Of a stretch of 64,000 nucleotides of DNA, positions 13,001 through 28,000 are shown piece by piece. Every line of letters starts with the position of its first letter. The stretch's first letter is position 1. This DNA comes from Patiria miniata (lineage: Eukaryota > Echinodermata > Asteroidea > Valvatida > Asterinidae): assembly GCF_015706575.1 (NCBI RefSeq), contig NW_024037058.1, positions 7,813,806-7,877,805 of the forward strand. Reading direction: 5' to 3'. The position numbers and the translations under genes are program-made. A model generated the notes under the pieces. The model worked only from the letters and a program-made list of their open reading frames with translations. It searched no databases and was not told where the DNA came from.

Positions 13001-16000
13001 TGTTTAAAAGGATGTTAAACTAAAACAAGACGCAATCTTAAAAATCTAACAGATAATTGCAGACCTTTTAATGCAAAGATGACAAAGAAAATGCAAATTA
13101 AATGTAACGTTTTTGAAATTTCCCATGTAAAAACAGGAGTCTCTACTTGAAAGAGGAAGAACAAGAAAACCAATTTCAAAAATGTTACATTTAATTTGCA
13201 TTTTCTTTGTCATCTTTGCATTAAAAGGTCTATAATTATCTGTTAGATTACCAAGATTGTGTCTTATTTTAGTTAAACATCCTTTTAAACAAAAACAATT
13301 TTGTAAGGTAAAGTTATTAATTACTGAAAGTCTACCCTGCCTTGCAGGATCACTCAAACCAGTACATTGGAGCAATGCTATTTACTGCAACTTTTTTTAT
13401 TGGCACTTTTTTCATTCAAATGAGCTTCGTGTTGGTATGCGTGATTGGATTTCTATCATTTTCTCACAAGATGGGTAGAAGAGTGCCTTCTGTCATTTGC
13501 ATTTGAGATATTGTTGAAATCGTGCATTTCTATGTCATTAATTAAGAATAATGTTGGGGGGAACTTTGGACTTGTGATACCTGTACGTCTATGCATGCAG
13601 TGCATTAAAAATACAGCGCGAACAGCGACCTCACGCGGCTACTATTTATATGCAAATCAGTTGGTCTCAATCTAGCGCCTTGGTTCAATCGTCCATGTGA
13701 GGTTTTGGGTGTGGTGCTCATTACGTTAATAGCCTTAGCTGACCTTAAATGTCGTTTTCTTATTGGTCGATCGTTGCGTGGAAACTTGCATAGGGGCAAT
13801 TCCACGGTAACGGAAGGACGTTTCCACTCATTAAACAAAATTTCAAATGTGTGTATCACAGACACTGTTCATAGTTACAGCAAACAAATGTCACATTTGT
13901 ATTGCTATAATGCTACTTTCATTTTCCACACTTTTGGGGGGCATGAATGCCTCCCGTTTATGAATTATGAATATTAATGAGGTCGGTAACGGAAGGACGG
14001 TAAAACGGACAAGGGTTTTCCAACTTACTCGCGTTTTGCGTAAACTCTGTGAAATTTATGGGGCAATTATATTTTAAAGGTAGAAAATGGAATCCCTGGA
14101 GCTTTATCTATACTATACCGCCTTTCATTTGACTTTAAGTGTTTCGGTAATATAATTACAACGTTTTAAGCAGATTATAATTTGGTAACGGAAGGACGGT
14201 AACGGAAGGACAAAAGGTTTACTCAATTATAGCATGAACAAAATGTGAATTTACACTAATTATACAAGTGAAACAAATTGCTAAAATGTGTAACTGAATG
14301 TGAAATCAACAATATGCAGACCTGGCATAAATAATTATACCCAAGAAACTATTGAGATAAAGATAGAAGCCTGCTAATTAATGATAACAAAAGAAAACGA
14401 AAACAACCCAAAACACATAATTCACGAACACAAGACAACTACAGAAATGGACTTCAAACCCATCACCTCATCCTTAAAAGTTTAAATACACAGTATTTGA
14501 GCACTTGAGTATATTGGTTACATGTTCACCAACAACTTTTAATAATAATACCGGTAGGTTCAGTGGTTTACCTAAAGGGGGGGGGGGGCGACCAGCCTAC
14601 ATGTACATTTAAGGTAAAAACATCTACCGGTAGAATTGATGGCTTCAGTTAGGTGTTGCTTTTAATTGAACTCTAAAATCAATGTTTGAAATCAAATTAC
14701 AATGACTTAGAGTAGTAACAATTAATTTATAAACATCCAAACTGAAATTGTTAACTTGGGCATAATTTGTCAAAGATTGCACCTCACATGTCTTACACAT
14801 GTAAATTGAATGAAAGTGCCCCAAAGTACCGGTACTTTCTGCCATCTCATTTTTGACTTAATTTGCTTCTGGAATGGCTTCACAGAATTCGTATCTTTCT
14901 CTATTGTCCATGAATGCTGATGGCAGCAACTTTATGATTTGATTTTCTGCAACAACTCCATACATGTACAAGTACTGGTACATCGGCATATATGGACATG
15001 TACATTGTACATGTTGTACATGCCTGTGCCTTCCTTTGTAATAAACACCTTGCCCTGCTTATCCCGCTTTTGTGAAGGTGGGTCACATGAATGTCCTTTC
15101 AATGCTCATTATACATGCATGTATTTGCAGTGATTTTCATTTTTCAAACATGAGCGCAAATGTCGTAACATTTGATAAAAATATGATTTGTCCTTCCGTT
15201 ACCGTCCTTCCGTTACCAATTTGGTAACGGAAGGACGTGATTTAATTAATTGTAATAAAAAAACGAGAAGTACAGCAGTGTCAGTTATAATGTCATATTG
15301 AAGGCCTACCTAAACTTGCTTTGCACAATAACTTTCAATGCATTCATACTGCAAGTTTTAAAAATAAATTAAAAATATGTATTTTTTCGGTAACGGAAGG
15401 ACATTTTCGAAGGCTGAAATATTAGAAGTCACTGAAGCGAAACAAATTACGCAAAATGCTAAAAACAAATTTTAGTCGTTTTTTCAAGACCAATACTTTC
15501 TCATGACAGAAACTGATGGCATTAGTACATATTTTTGTGTGTGTATTGGTAGAATACTTTCATATCACTATTAATCACATTTTTAGGATTATTTAACAGG
15601 ATTATTACATAATCCTATTTTTTGGTACCGAAATGTATAAAAAATAAAATTCCGACTTCAAATCTTGAAAATATAGACTTTTAGCTTTCATTTGATGCCA
15701 AATTTGTTTAAGTCACATGTATTTGAAATTTTTGGTGTCATGTCCACTTTGGTGTGGAATTGCCCATAGTGAAACGTGGCACCGCACCGTGGCGACCGTA
15801 CATAATCCATACACGTACACGTTGTGTGTCTCTGCACACGGCACCAATACACAAAAGCTGTGGTTCCTGTCACGTCCGCAAAAGGCGAATAGCTGCAAAT
15901 AATTTGATGACGTCCGGATTTACCAAGGTGTGATTGGACACTCCACATATTAGCCCGCCTACACTTATCTGTATTCGCATACGAGGTCGTGCGCTAGAAA

Positions 16001-19000
16001 CCCAGCGCAAAATAAAGAGAAACATAAGCTTTTGCCGACGATTGAACCAAGGCGCTAGATTGGGTCCAGCTGATTTGCATAGAAATGGTGGCCGCGTGAG
16101 GTCACTGTTTGCGCTGTATTTTTAATGCACCGCATGCATAGTGCTAGCGAAGATATCGTTTACCGCGCTACGGCCGGGATGAATAATAACTAGCGCCTTG
16201 ACCAAGTCTAGTTCGTTTGAAGCTAGCAACAAAAGTGCTAAAACTCTGAAGAAGGGTGCTTAACAACTATACCTTTTGATTACTGTATGGTGGTGGATTT
16301 TAAAGGATTCAGGATGATTCTCAGTTGAAACCCAAGGGCTATAGTGTTAAAGGGGTTATACCAAAGGGACTTTTTTTTGGGGGGGGGATAACATCTTTTC
16401 ACGGGAAGAAGTATTTTTACCAACCTGTCAATGCAGAGAGTATCCAGTATTCAGCATTTATTTGTTCGGCCAATCTGATACCTCGCGTGTTCACATCGAC
16501 AATTTCTTGCTCGGTCTAAAAAGAAACACGAAAGGGGGTGGGGAGATGGGTGTGGGGAAAGTTTGCAAATGTTTTAATCAACCTTTTTTATACACTAAAG
16601 AAGTAAAGTTTGAGCAACGTTGGGCCGTACAGCTCGCCATTTTTTTTTCTGAAGCAGATTTGGTTTCCCATCTTCTGATTGGTCCAACACTTGCATATCT
16701 AATACCTTGTTTTCGACAACACAAACCCAGCATAAACTTAATGAAGAAGATAATTTGAGAAGCAAAAAAGGTCTCACTGGAATTTTGACTCGAATCAACT
16801 ATAAAGCAGAAGTCTACTTCTACCAGTCTACGACAGGGGTGTGCATTTATTGGTAGTACGGGAATAAGGTACCCGAATCAAAAAAAATACTGCAAGAAAT
16901 ACTTGCCCGATCCCCTTGCAAGCTGTCTCGACAATTGTTTTAGTGACATCTATATGTGTATGGTACCGAAAAAATATTGGGCCGTGAAGCAGTGTGTATT
17001 GGCACATGTATACATATGTTTTGTCAACTGAAACAACCGACAGGTGGTCCAGATATTGCAAGCAAATCACAAACGACTCGAAACGTGTGCTTACAGCAAA
17101 AGAAGAAAATTAAATCCAACCACAAAACATAGTTAAATATTCACTAGCTATAAGTCAAAACTAAACCTTACCTACAGAATTATCGTACAAGGAAAATGTC
17201 TTCTTGAAACCCACAATATCACCGCCAGTCCGTGGAGAGAAGGCTGATGTAAACAAAAATTCTTTTCAACACAGATATTTACGTGGTCTCTGGAGCTCTG
17301 GAGAGCTTAGCGGTAGTATCTACTAAATTTGCACTGCTAGCGACATATGGAGGGCGTAAGAGAATACCGGTATATCAGAAGTTTAGGGCTGTTATCACGT
17401 CCGCACGCGTTTTGATATTCGCTCACTGCGCTTTGTATACTAGCCCTATGGCCCGGGCCATACGTGCTGAATCACGACCCCGAAGGCCAAGCCAAAGTGC
17501 ATGAGTTTTAAGATTTCAGATTTTTTGCAGAGGCTCATCCATGCTTGTCTTACTGTCAGTGTGGACACAGAAGTATTTTCAGGTTTTCCCTTTAAGTGGA
17601 ACTGAAATAAGGTAGGAGAAGCCCAGTTTTTTAGGCAGTTGTTAAAAAATCCACATCATTGGTAAATCAAGTTGATTAAGGGGACGAAGTCACCCGAATC
17701 AATCTTTAATTTACACATATATTCAGCCTTTAGAGCAAGGAACTTGGATGTGGTACCTTTAGATATACAATGTAGTGATATTTTGACAACGATTTTGAGA
17801 AACCTGAATAAAATTGTCCCAAGAATAACAGTTGACAAATGCAGCAGATAGACTGACATGCGTTTTGTACACGGGGCGACCGGATGCAAGACTAATGCGT
17901 TGATTGTCCCAGATAATAGTTTACGGCGCAGAGTGGCGTTCAGCAATGAACTGCGTGACGATGGAATGTTGTGGTCCTTCCTACATGATGTGATGTCCCA
18001 AGGGGATGGTCCGAAGCGCCTTGATGGCCGGATAACCCTATGAAGACATTTCTTTGTTTTCACACAGTTAAGGAAAACCGGTGAAATAATATTTTACTAA
18101 TAACACTGTGAAAACTCTTTCAACCCAAATATTTTATCCTGATTTCCTTGAGTGTGTCTCTATTTTTTTTTTGACAAATGACCCTTACCCCTAAATGACT
18201 CTAAACCTGTTTTCCACAGAGGGCGAAACCTCATGTGGACTTGGCTTAGTCCACATAACGTTCACACATCCTACATTTAATGTGAACCTGTTTCGCTGTC
18301 TGGTCCACATCAAAGGTTGGCACACCCATACACACAGAAGGAATACAAGATCGCAATTTTGTCTGGCTTAAAAGCCAGGGGGATAAAATCACGGGTACGT
18401 CTGAAACCAGCAAAATTACATAATCCCAAAGATTTTGACAAACTCACGCAAAGATCTTTTTTGGTCCCGACCAGAAAGAGATGAACTTTTCCGCAGCTAC
18501 AGGTATGCTTCATAACCTCTGTATGCCAACCTATCACACTTTCCCACGAGTTCTGGTTGGCGTTTTTCATGTCAAAAACAATCACAACAACTGAAAACAA
18601 AAGAAAAAAACACATTTACAAAATCTGCAAGTTTGTAGAGCGCAGAGCTCAAGACAAGTCAATCACATTAATTCACAAATCCATCAAAAGTAGGCGTGTG
18701 CAACAAGTTGACTAGTCACCAATGCTAAAAACTGTTTTGAGTTGCAACCATCAATTCTTAAAATAGTCGACAATTCGTTATGCTGTGACTAGTCCCAATA
18801 CCGTGACTAGTTGCTACTATTGAAAGTAGTTGCGACTATTGAAATTCACTAGTCGTATCACCCATGCCTGAAATTTGTAATTCAAGTAATTAACCCTTTC
18901 AACTCAGCTCTGTGTAAAACGTGTTGGGCATATTTTTCCTGGGGGTAGACTTACCAGATTTAACAGACCACAAACAGATTTAGACTCAAACCCTGCTTGC

Positions 19001-22000
19001 TGTCATGGCTTTGTCGTTAAACTGCATTGTCCTTTCCTGAACATATAGTTTAACAGAGTACAAAATGTACTTGGCAAAGCCATTGTTGCTGAAATTTGAT
19101 GGAGTATATATATGCTTATATTGTCTGTAGATTTTATGTTTTAAAATTAAAACCAACTAAATGGCAAAAAAGTGTTAGTGTTTTGTTCTTACAGGTCATT
19201 TACTCACTCGTATTTACACACAATATGAGTACACATAAGCTAGACTAAAATTGTGATTAAACTGACTCAAACTAATACGTGTATTTTGTGCAAGGGATGG
19301 TTGGAAACTGTAAATCAGCCCATTCCTGACAAATATTGGATTTAAGTGTGACTTGGAAAGATAAATATGCACGAGTGTATTTAAGCGTTCAGGAAAGGAC
19401 ACTTTCCAAGTTTAACAACATGTGTTATACACTGTTTTAACAGTTCTTTCTGTGTGTGCACTGAATGCAGAAACAAACTCAGATACATGTACACATTCAA
19501 CTTTCTCCATGCATACGTGTGTACAAATACTTCAAACTGTTTTGGGCTTGATGTGCCTATTCCTTAGATCCCATTTTGTTAAAAGCACCATGCTGACTAA
19601 TTAATTTGTCACTGGATAATACAGTTTTAAATAAGTTGAACACTTTTTATGTGTCCATTTTTGATGCCACTTTCCCCTTTTTTACATTCTTAATTTAAGC
19701 AATGTAGTTATTTGTTGGTTAAAATACACCTATTACTTTGTTTTTTTTGCTCGTAAGAGTAAAGGTTTGTCTAAATTTTGCTGTGAAACTTATTCCTCAC
19801 TTCGCGAGATAGCAATAAACGTCATTGTGCTTATTCGCCACGTAAAAATGTCTTCATAAGATATTATTTTAACTGTGCGCGCATTTTTGCATCACAAATC
19901 CATGGCATATTCGTCACTTCTTCACAACACTACGCGCATTTTCAAACAAATGTGTATGTTTTTAATACAAACATGTTCTATATTTTTTAGGAAAAAAATA
20001 TGGTAACACTTAAACCCCACGTTCAAATCCAAGTACTCGCTATAATATTTTTTAATAATATACAATTTAGCCTAATAAAAAAGTTATTATTAAGGAAAAT
20101 ATCTCAAATGGACGCAACAAAATAATAGGAAAACAAAAATGTGAATGCGAACTAACAACGAACAACACTATTCATTCATTTATTCGAGAATACAAAACTT
20201 GTCTCTCGAAATGCAGTATTTTGGGTATCCTATAAAACGTCGTGTTTGAAAGAAAGAGTACCGCACATGTTTGAAATAATTAATATTTTTGTTTCATTAT
20301 CCTAATCATCACTCTCCAGGGCACACTTTATTTCAGTATAGGCTTATTTCAATGAGGTTTTCTGCTCTTATTAGCCACTTAAAGGGGCTCCGTTTTTGAG
20401 AATATCTCGAAATGCAGTATTTTGGGTTTCCTAAAAAAATGCCGTCTTTGAAAGAAAATCTACAAATAAATCATATTTTTATTTCATCATCTTGAGTATC
20501 ACTGTCCTGGGTACACTTCATTTTCATTATGGGCTTATTCCCATGAGGTCTTGTGCTCAAATGAGCCACTTAAAGGGGCTCCATTTTCGAGAATATCTCC
20601 AAATGCAGTATTTTGGGTCTCCCATAGAACGCAGTTTTTAAAGAACGTGTACCGCACATGTTGTGAATAAATAATATATTTATTTTATAACCCTTATTTT
20701 CACCTTCTTGGGTGCATTTCATTTCAGTATGGGTTTATTCCAATAAGGTCTTCTGCTCTAATTAGCTGCTTAAAGGGACTCCGTCGAAATGCAGTAATAA
20801 TGCTTTCCTATAAAATGCCGTTTATGAAAGGAAGTGTACCGCACGTTTTAAATAAATATATATATTTAAAATTCATATCCTAATTTTCAGCCCTTTGGGG
20901 GCACTTCATGTCAGTGTGGGCAGATTCAAATGAGGTTTTCAGCTCTAATTAGCTGCTTAAAGGGAACCGTTTTTAAGATTATCTCGAAATACAGTAGGCC
21001 TATTGTGGAATTCCTATAAAACGGCGGTTTTGAAGGAAAATATATCGCATGTTTTAAATAAATCACAGTCTGTATAAGCCTATATATGTTGCGCAGTCCT
21101 AGCCTATACTCCATTCATTTTAACAATTACAACTCCGCACACACAAAATTACATAAAGGTGAATTAGTTACAGTTATCTCTGTTTAGTCATCATTATAAT
21201 GTTGCAGTGCCGTTAGTTTGTTATGAAAGCTGACGGAAAACGCGCGAAACAGAAGATCCCTGGTTCCCTCATAGGCCATTCAATAATAAAGACGAGTGTG
21301 TGGATAACCAATGAATAACTGGTTATTCGTCACTTAGTCAGATACTGGATGCGGGCTGTTCTGATATGACCAAGTGTCGAATAATTTATTTGTCAGTTCG
21401 CAAGAAACAGTTTTTCCAACTTGAGTCGATTCGTCACTTAGTGGGTTTCGGAACTACAAAAATGAAGTGTTTTCATGAATTAAAAACCTAAACATCTGAA
21501 ATTCGAATTGATTTAACCCTTAAACTCAATTAATAAAAAAAACACCAAAATGGCCCATTCATCACTTCGTCAGATATGCGACGATTTGACCAATTTATGG
21601 TCTGCAAGTGTAAATATCTTTAAATTGAAACGAAAAAATATTTACAGGGAATGAACAACATTTGCCTTTGGTGCAATTTAAAAAAATAGATTTGGAGGTT
21701 CACTATGTTAAAGCAAATATTGTTAAACTGACTTGTTCCACGTTTTGGGCTTGTAGATGCTGGAAAAACCAAGAAAACCAATCATGCTCTTGTAGTCTGG
21801 GTCCCTGACTCACTAAAGATGAAACGGCGCAATTTATAGACTTTGGGAAATCGTAAGGCATAGAAAGTCAGTCTACAAGGCTTGCACCCCTTCATAGGTA
21901 GGTAATCAATTGCAAAGAAAATGCAGGATAACTAAATATGAAACATTAGGAGCGTTTTTTGGAAAATTACAACTTTTCTTGAAATGGAGCCACGATTTTA

Positions 22001-25000
22001 CAAAATGCTTTAGACTGTCATTCCCTTACAATCTAGTAAGGTATTTCGTGGTAATTTGACCATTTCGGGTTTTTTGATGTTTGCAAATGTTGTATCTTCC
22101 CTTTAAGCCTTGACAATAAAATTTTCTAGTACCTTTGTAGCTTTCAATAAATAAACATGTTTTATAGATACAAGTTTCATTTTAGACCCCCTGTGAGACT
22201 ATTTTTTAACCTTTTCTGTGAAACTGCCCTTTAGATCTTTAAGTATTGCTCTGAATTGGTGTTCGGTTTTCTTTGTGTAACTCATATTTTTTTACCACAT
22301 GCATTTTTGTAGTAGGATGCGGTTATACATCGGTGTTTCTCTTGACCTGCTGTGTCCCATCTATGCAATGAAATTACAAAAAAGGCTTGGTTAGGGTGGA
22401 AAGCAGACATTACTCATGAATTATGGGGGTTTTTTTTGTAAGAAAAAAAGCTTCTATCAAGTAATCAAATTTAGTCACAAGTCAATCACATGCAAAACAC
22501 AAGTAATAAATACAAGTCAATTATATGATCATTAGAAATTATTCATCATTCCATCACAACTCAATCACAAGTCTATTGCAATTTAATATGGGAATAAATG
22601 TGTGCTTTGGAGATGTTAAATGCTACCGGCATGTTTAAGACTGGAGTCTGGATGCTGATAATTGTCCAGCTCACAAGTAAGACCCAACAAAATATATATA
22701 TTTCATATCGGAAAAAATATGTAGCACCAAATATAATAAGCCAATTTCATATTAAACTTCTTTTAGATGAAAAGATTACTGAAATTGCCAAATCAGTTCA
22801 AAGAATATCACCATTCAAACGCAATGACCCTAAAACCTGTTACGTGCAACAACAAAAAAGCAATGTGTGTATTCTGATTGTTTGGAACAACAATGAAATT
22901 TGTTTCAACAACTGTCAACTACAGTACAACATATCCTTTTGAACAACCTTGGTTAGGCAAACAATATGATTTATAAAATCCACTATTTTTAAAAGATGGG
23001 CCTTCAAAAGGACTATGTTGGATATTTTTAACTCTTAAACTGAGGTTGTATCTCTGGTGATGTTTGAAGACAATGGGGACGACGATTCTTGAAATCGCAT
23101 TTTTGGACGAAAGAGGTTTTAGGGTCATTGTGTTTCAATGGTGATATTCTTTGAATGGATTGAGCAATTTCAGTAATTTTTTGTCATCTAACAGTAGCTT
23201 ATGAAATTGACTTTCCAGTCATTATAATTTTTGGTGCTACATGTTTTTTTAAATATGAAATATAATTTTGGGGGTTTGCGTTCCGCTTTTTTGACTCGCC
23301 TTGTATGTAAGGTTGTAATTGATGGTTGTCGGCTTTTCCCCCTCATATTTCGCCCCAAAAATTAGGGTAGGGCTGTCAAAATAGGGTAGGTAGGTATAGG
23401 TAACCTGTTTTGGTCTAACAATTTCACAAGACTATCACAATGACACTCCTTTTAGCTGCTCCATTTAATGGCAGACAGACTTTCAGAAAGCACGTGGCAC
23501 CAAGTGATGTTTTTGTGAAGTGTAGAAAATTTTTAATAATTTTGGACAATAATCCAGCACAACGTTGCTAAAATGTTTGATGGTGCCTACAAACAACTCA
23601 CATTTCCAAAGTGAAGGGAACGCCGAGAATACAAAATCTTTCCAAGTGGACGTCCATGCCCACTGTTAATGCAGTGTTCGAGTGGAACTGCCTGTTGCAG
23701 CACCGGTCGACGAGGGCTGTTTTGCCAACAGAAGAACTACCAACCACTATCACTTTCAACTTCTTCTCCCTAAATTAATAAAATAAACATCAGAATATTT
23801 TCAATGTCAATTTGATAACCCTAAAAAAAAACTTTGTTTCTCTAAAATCCAGTGGGAAAAAAATCATGTACAAACATGAACATGTCAGCGGTAAGGCTGT
23901 GCAAAATGTAAGGGTCATTCCACGAGTTAAGGAACAGGCCATAATTTTCAGAGTTCTGATTATAAAATAGTTTTTCTTTGTTATGGAATGGTTCTTTCTA
24001 AAACAAATGTCATTTGCCAATAAGGCTATAAGATAAGCTTTTAAATGATACCAAGCAGATGATATTCAAAAGAAACTTTCATACACAAATTCTGTAAATG
24101 TTATGGCGTCCGGCATAAAAGATGAGGAGAAGTGTGACAAAAAACCTACACTTCCAAAATATCTTATTTTGAAAAGAAAACAAGTGGACTGGAGTTGAGG
24201 TTTAATTTTTTTACACAAATTATAGTGAGAAGATGTATCCTTTCTATTGAAAAAAGGTACATATCAGATGTTCAAAGTGTTTGTCCTACGGCGCTTTGCT
24301 GAACAATGCACATGGGTTGGGTCGGGCAACTGATAATGTTTTCGATCCTCTTAAAAATTTTCCATGGAGATGATTCAAGCTGTAACATTAGCGTCTGCAA
24401 CAACAGATTAAGCTGAAATTCAGAATATACTAAGATGATATGTTCAACTACTTGTGAAATAACAACTGGGATAAATTCCTAGAAATAATGATAAATACAT
24501 ACATTTGGGTAAGTTTTCAAACGATTTCTTCAGACTTAAAGGTCAGCTTTGACAGTAACCAGTATCGAGGTTTCGGCATCGATGACGGCGATTTTTTCAC
24601 CGACATGAAGTTTAGAATTTCTTCTTCAATTAGAATGTAACATTTCAATCTTACCGAGCATACTTTCTGAGAAACACAAAGCTCAAAAAGCCAATATTTG
24701 GGGGCTCACGAATTTCAATGCTCTGTTACAGCGTCTTAGTACGTAATCGGATTAGCTTTCCCTGACAACGCCTGACGCTTTGCCTTCGCAACCATATGGC
24801 TGCTTAGTCAACTTGGTGAATCGTTTTGTGGATCACTTGAGTGATTTTGACTAAGAGACAAAAAGTGCCCAGGGATGGGGAAAAAATATAGGCACAGTCA
24901 CAGACAATGCCCTTCATCGAGTTCTTAACAGATGTTCTGCAATATATCTCACTATGATTTATCTGACTTACCCAACTTTTCCTGTTTTGCAAGCATTTCG

Positions 25001-28000
25001 AACTGCCCCACTGAAGTCGCGTTCTCTGTACATTGACTGTCAAATAAATGAATTAAAAAAAATAAAACTCTTCCATATGAAAGACTAATTGTCCATACAT
25101 TAATGTGAATTTATTCACAGTTCACACCTAACTGGAGTTACCTCACATCTACATCTACGCAGGCACTCAGCAATGTCCACTTCTGGATGTTAACGCTGAG
25201 GTGAAGCTTAAGGTGCATGTGAATCAGGGGGAAGTTGTGCAGAAGAAAATTTAAGTGCAAGTAAAAAAAAAACAAATCCAATGTTGGAGCTACTTGGCAG
25301 AGATGTGTGCCCTGAAGACGCGTCCACTGATGGAGCTGCGATGACGTCTGCAGGAAGGGCATTCCAGAGCCAGACTGCAGATATCCTTGGAGGAATGGGC
25401 TGTGAGAAGCTGATATCTTGCTGGATGGTAGTTTCTAAGTCTGGGAATCTGTCATGGAGGTCAGGTACTGATATTTGTTCATTGCAATGAGGTTGTGGGA
25501 TATTTTGTACAGCATGGTTTTGATGGCTGGTTCGTGCCATTGCGCTGCAGACAAAATTTCAAAATCATTTACGTTTTTTTCTCTTTTCAAAATCTGCTGG
25601 AATTCTCTTGAATGAACCATTTTTGGAAAATTAAATATCTCATAATTTCTCATTTAAATCTGACATCTTGACAGTTGTCTCCACGGATTGGGATGATCAG
25701 AATAACAATATAAACTGGGATCTACATTATAGGTAAATATGTATCACATGTATGCAAATGGCATGTAATGTAAATATAGGCATTTGCATTTTAACATTTA
25801 TCTATTAACATTCAACCATTTTCTATGGAAATTAATCTTGAAATTACGAAAAGTGTTTGGCATTGAAAAAAAAGAAAGAAAAAACAAAGAAAATATGTTT
25901 GAAAAGCTCAAAGAAATATATTTTCCTAAAACCAAGGAGTCTAACTCGTTTGTGGCTCTGGTTTTTTAACATATACCAAATAGCTTAATAGCACTTTGAG
26001 AGCCTCACATTTTGTAAAGATACAGAACTGGAAATTAGTCTTCATTTTTTTTTGTAGCATGCACCTAGATTGATCTCCCATAGCTTAATGAAAATTCTCC
26101 AACTTTAGTTTATGTTTGTGACGTATTGCTTAACAGCCAAATATTAACGGAAGTTTGTCAACCAAAACAAGACACAATTTTGTTTTGGATGGATAAAAAA
26201 AAAAAAACAGAAACAACAATTGTATTTTCTATATATAATGAACGAGTATGAGACTATGAGTGGAATTTTAAGACAGCGCGTAGTAATCCAAACTATCTTT
26301 ACTATTTTTAGGGAATAGTGCAATTGGAAATGGTATTTCAGACATTACATCTTCCGTAAATTAAACAATCTTACCCCTCATTTAACACACTAGGACTGCA
26401 ATTAAATTAGGCCCTAGTGATATCAGTATTAAAATACAATTACTGGTTAAACCATTCCAAAGCCTAAAAAGGAAAATCACATTCTTTTATTGCAGAGATG
26501 TTGTTTAAAGCTTTGTTCATCAAATGAACAAGTTATTTCACTTTCCATAAACAATTTTGTAACGTCCGAAACAATGTTAATTTTGAAGTCTGAGAATATA
26601 AGGAATTGCATTATTTCATTTTGGAAGAAACTCAAGACAGTTTCGCATCACAGCATAAATTAATGCAATATCTAACTATAAATTACATTATCATCATATC
26701 ACAAAAACAAATTTTTCGTTAACAGTTGTAACATCCAAAACGAATGTAACATCCGAAACAAAATATACCATTTCTCAGCTAATAACTCAAAATAGAGGGT
26801 AACTTGAACTGAAGTGAATCAATCATCATGAAAAAAAACACTGTTATTTTTAAAACAAATCTATATACCGGTACAAAAACAAGAAAAGCAGTGTTAAAAA
26901 ACACAAATGCCCCGCAACCATGCCTATCTCCATGACATAACACCACGCTATTAACATCAACTTACTTGGGTCACATGGAACCTTCATTGACATCGTTATT
27001 GTTTTCTTTAGGCTATATATGTAACATACTGATGCCAATGATCCCATAATTAACTTTTGGTTTTTGCTTCTCTGTTGGGAAGTCATTGTATGCGATTTTT
27101 AAAAGCAAACTGACTGGATATTTTCAGTCTTAAGCAAGACATTTCTCAAAGGCAAATCCTTTTAGCATAATCCTTTGAGCATTTACAAGGCCTGCATGAA
27201 AATAAGAATTCTCAAATAATCAAAAGAAAATATGGTTATTTGAATAAGCTTGATTTATCATTATGACATCATTTCCTTGCCTTTAAATAATAAGAACAGT
27301 TGGCCTATGGGGTCCTAAAGTGACTCAAAATCCTAAGAACAACCTACAGAGCTGCATAAACATGAACATGTACATGTACATGAAGCCACGGTGCAAGTCT
27401 CTCAAGTTTTAGTAATACATGTACACATACATGTGTTTGTTTTCTGTTGTTTCAATTAAAAAAGTGACTTTCCAAGAAAAAAGGGTGGAGAAGCCACAAT
27501 GTTTATACAAAAAACATGTATAAACAGTGTATAGGCCCCCTAATATTCCAGTGAGTGATTACATTTGCACATGCATACTGGTTTTGTAAAAAAAGAAGAA
27601 AAAAAAAATAAACAAAAATAAAAATACAAAAAAATCCTATTGTTTTAATCCTAATGATCTTGGCCTTTGTCTTATGGTGTCTAAACTTATAAGGTTTACT
27701 AGCAAGCAACATATACTGGTTTGGAAATTTTTTTTTTTTAAATTGTTAAAAATAAAATATAATAAAATCCTATTGTTTTAATCCTAATGACCTTGGCCTT
27801 TGTCTTATGGCATATCCAAACTTATAAGTTATACTAGCAAGCTACCTTCATTGTATCAAGGTTCAAGACATACATACAATCTGGACATACAATCCAGATA
27901 TCGCTGTGGAACCAAATGCACACGGACGGACAAGGCAGAAACAGTAAGCCCCTTCGGCTTTGTCGGCGGGGCATAATTAGATAATTGACATCCAACAAAT

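Noticed and set aside
25031-25033. ATG near the start of exon 2 as the start codon of copy A
   Set aside because: A matching first exon with a good ATG exists at 29386-29330, joins in phase 0, and has a counterpart at 45520-45467 in copy B, whose exon 2 has no in-frame ATG.
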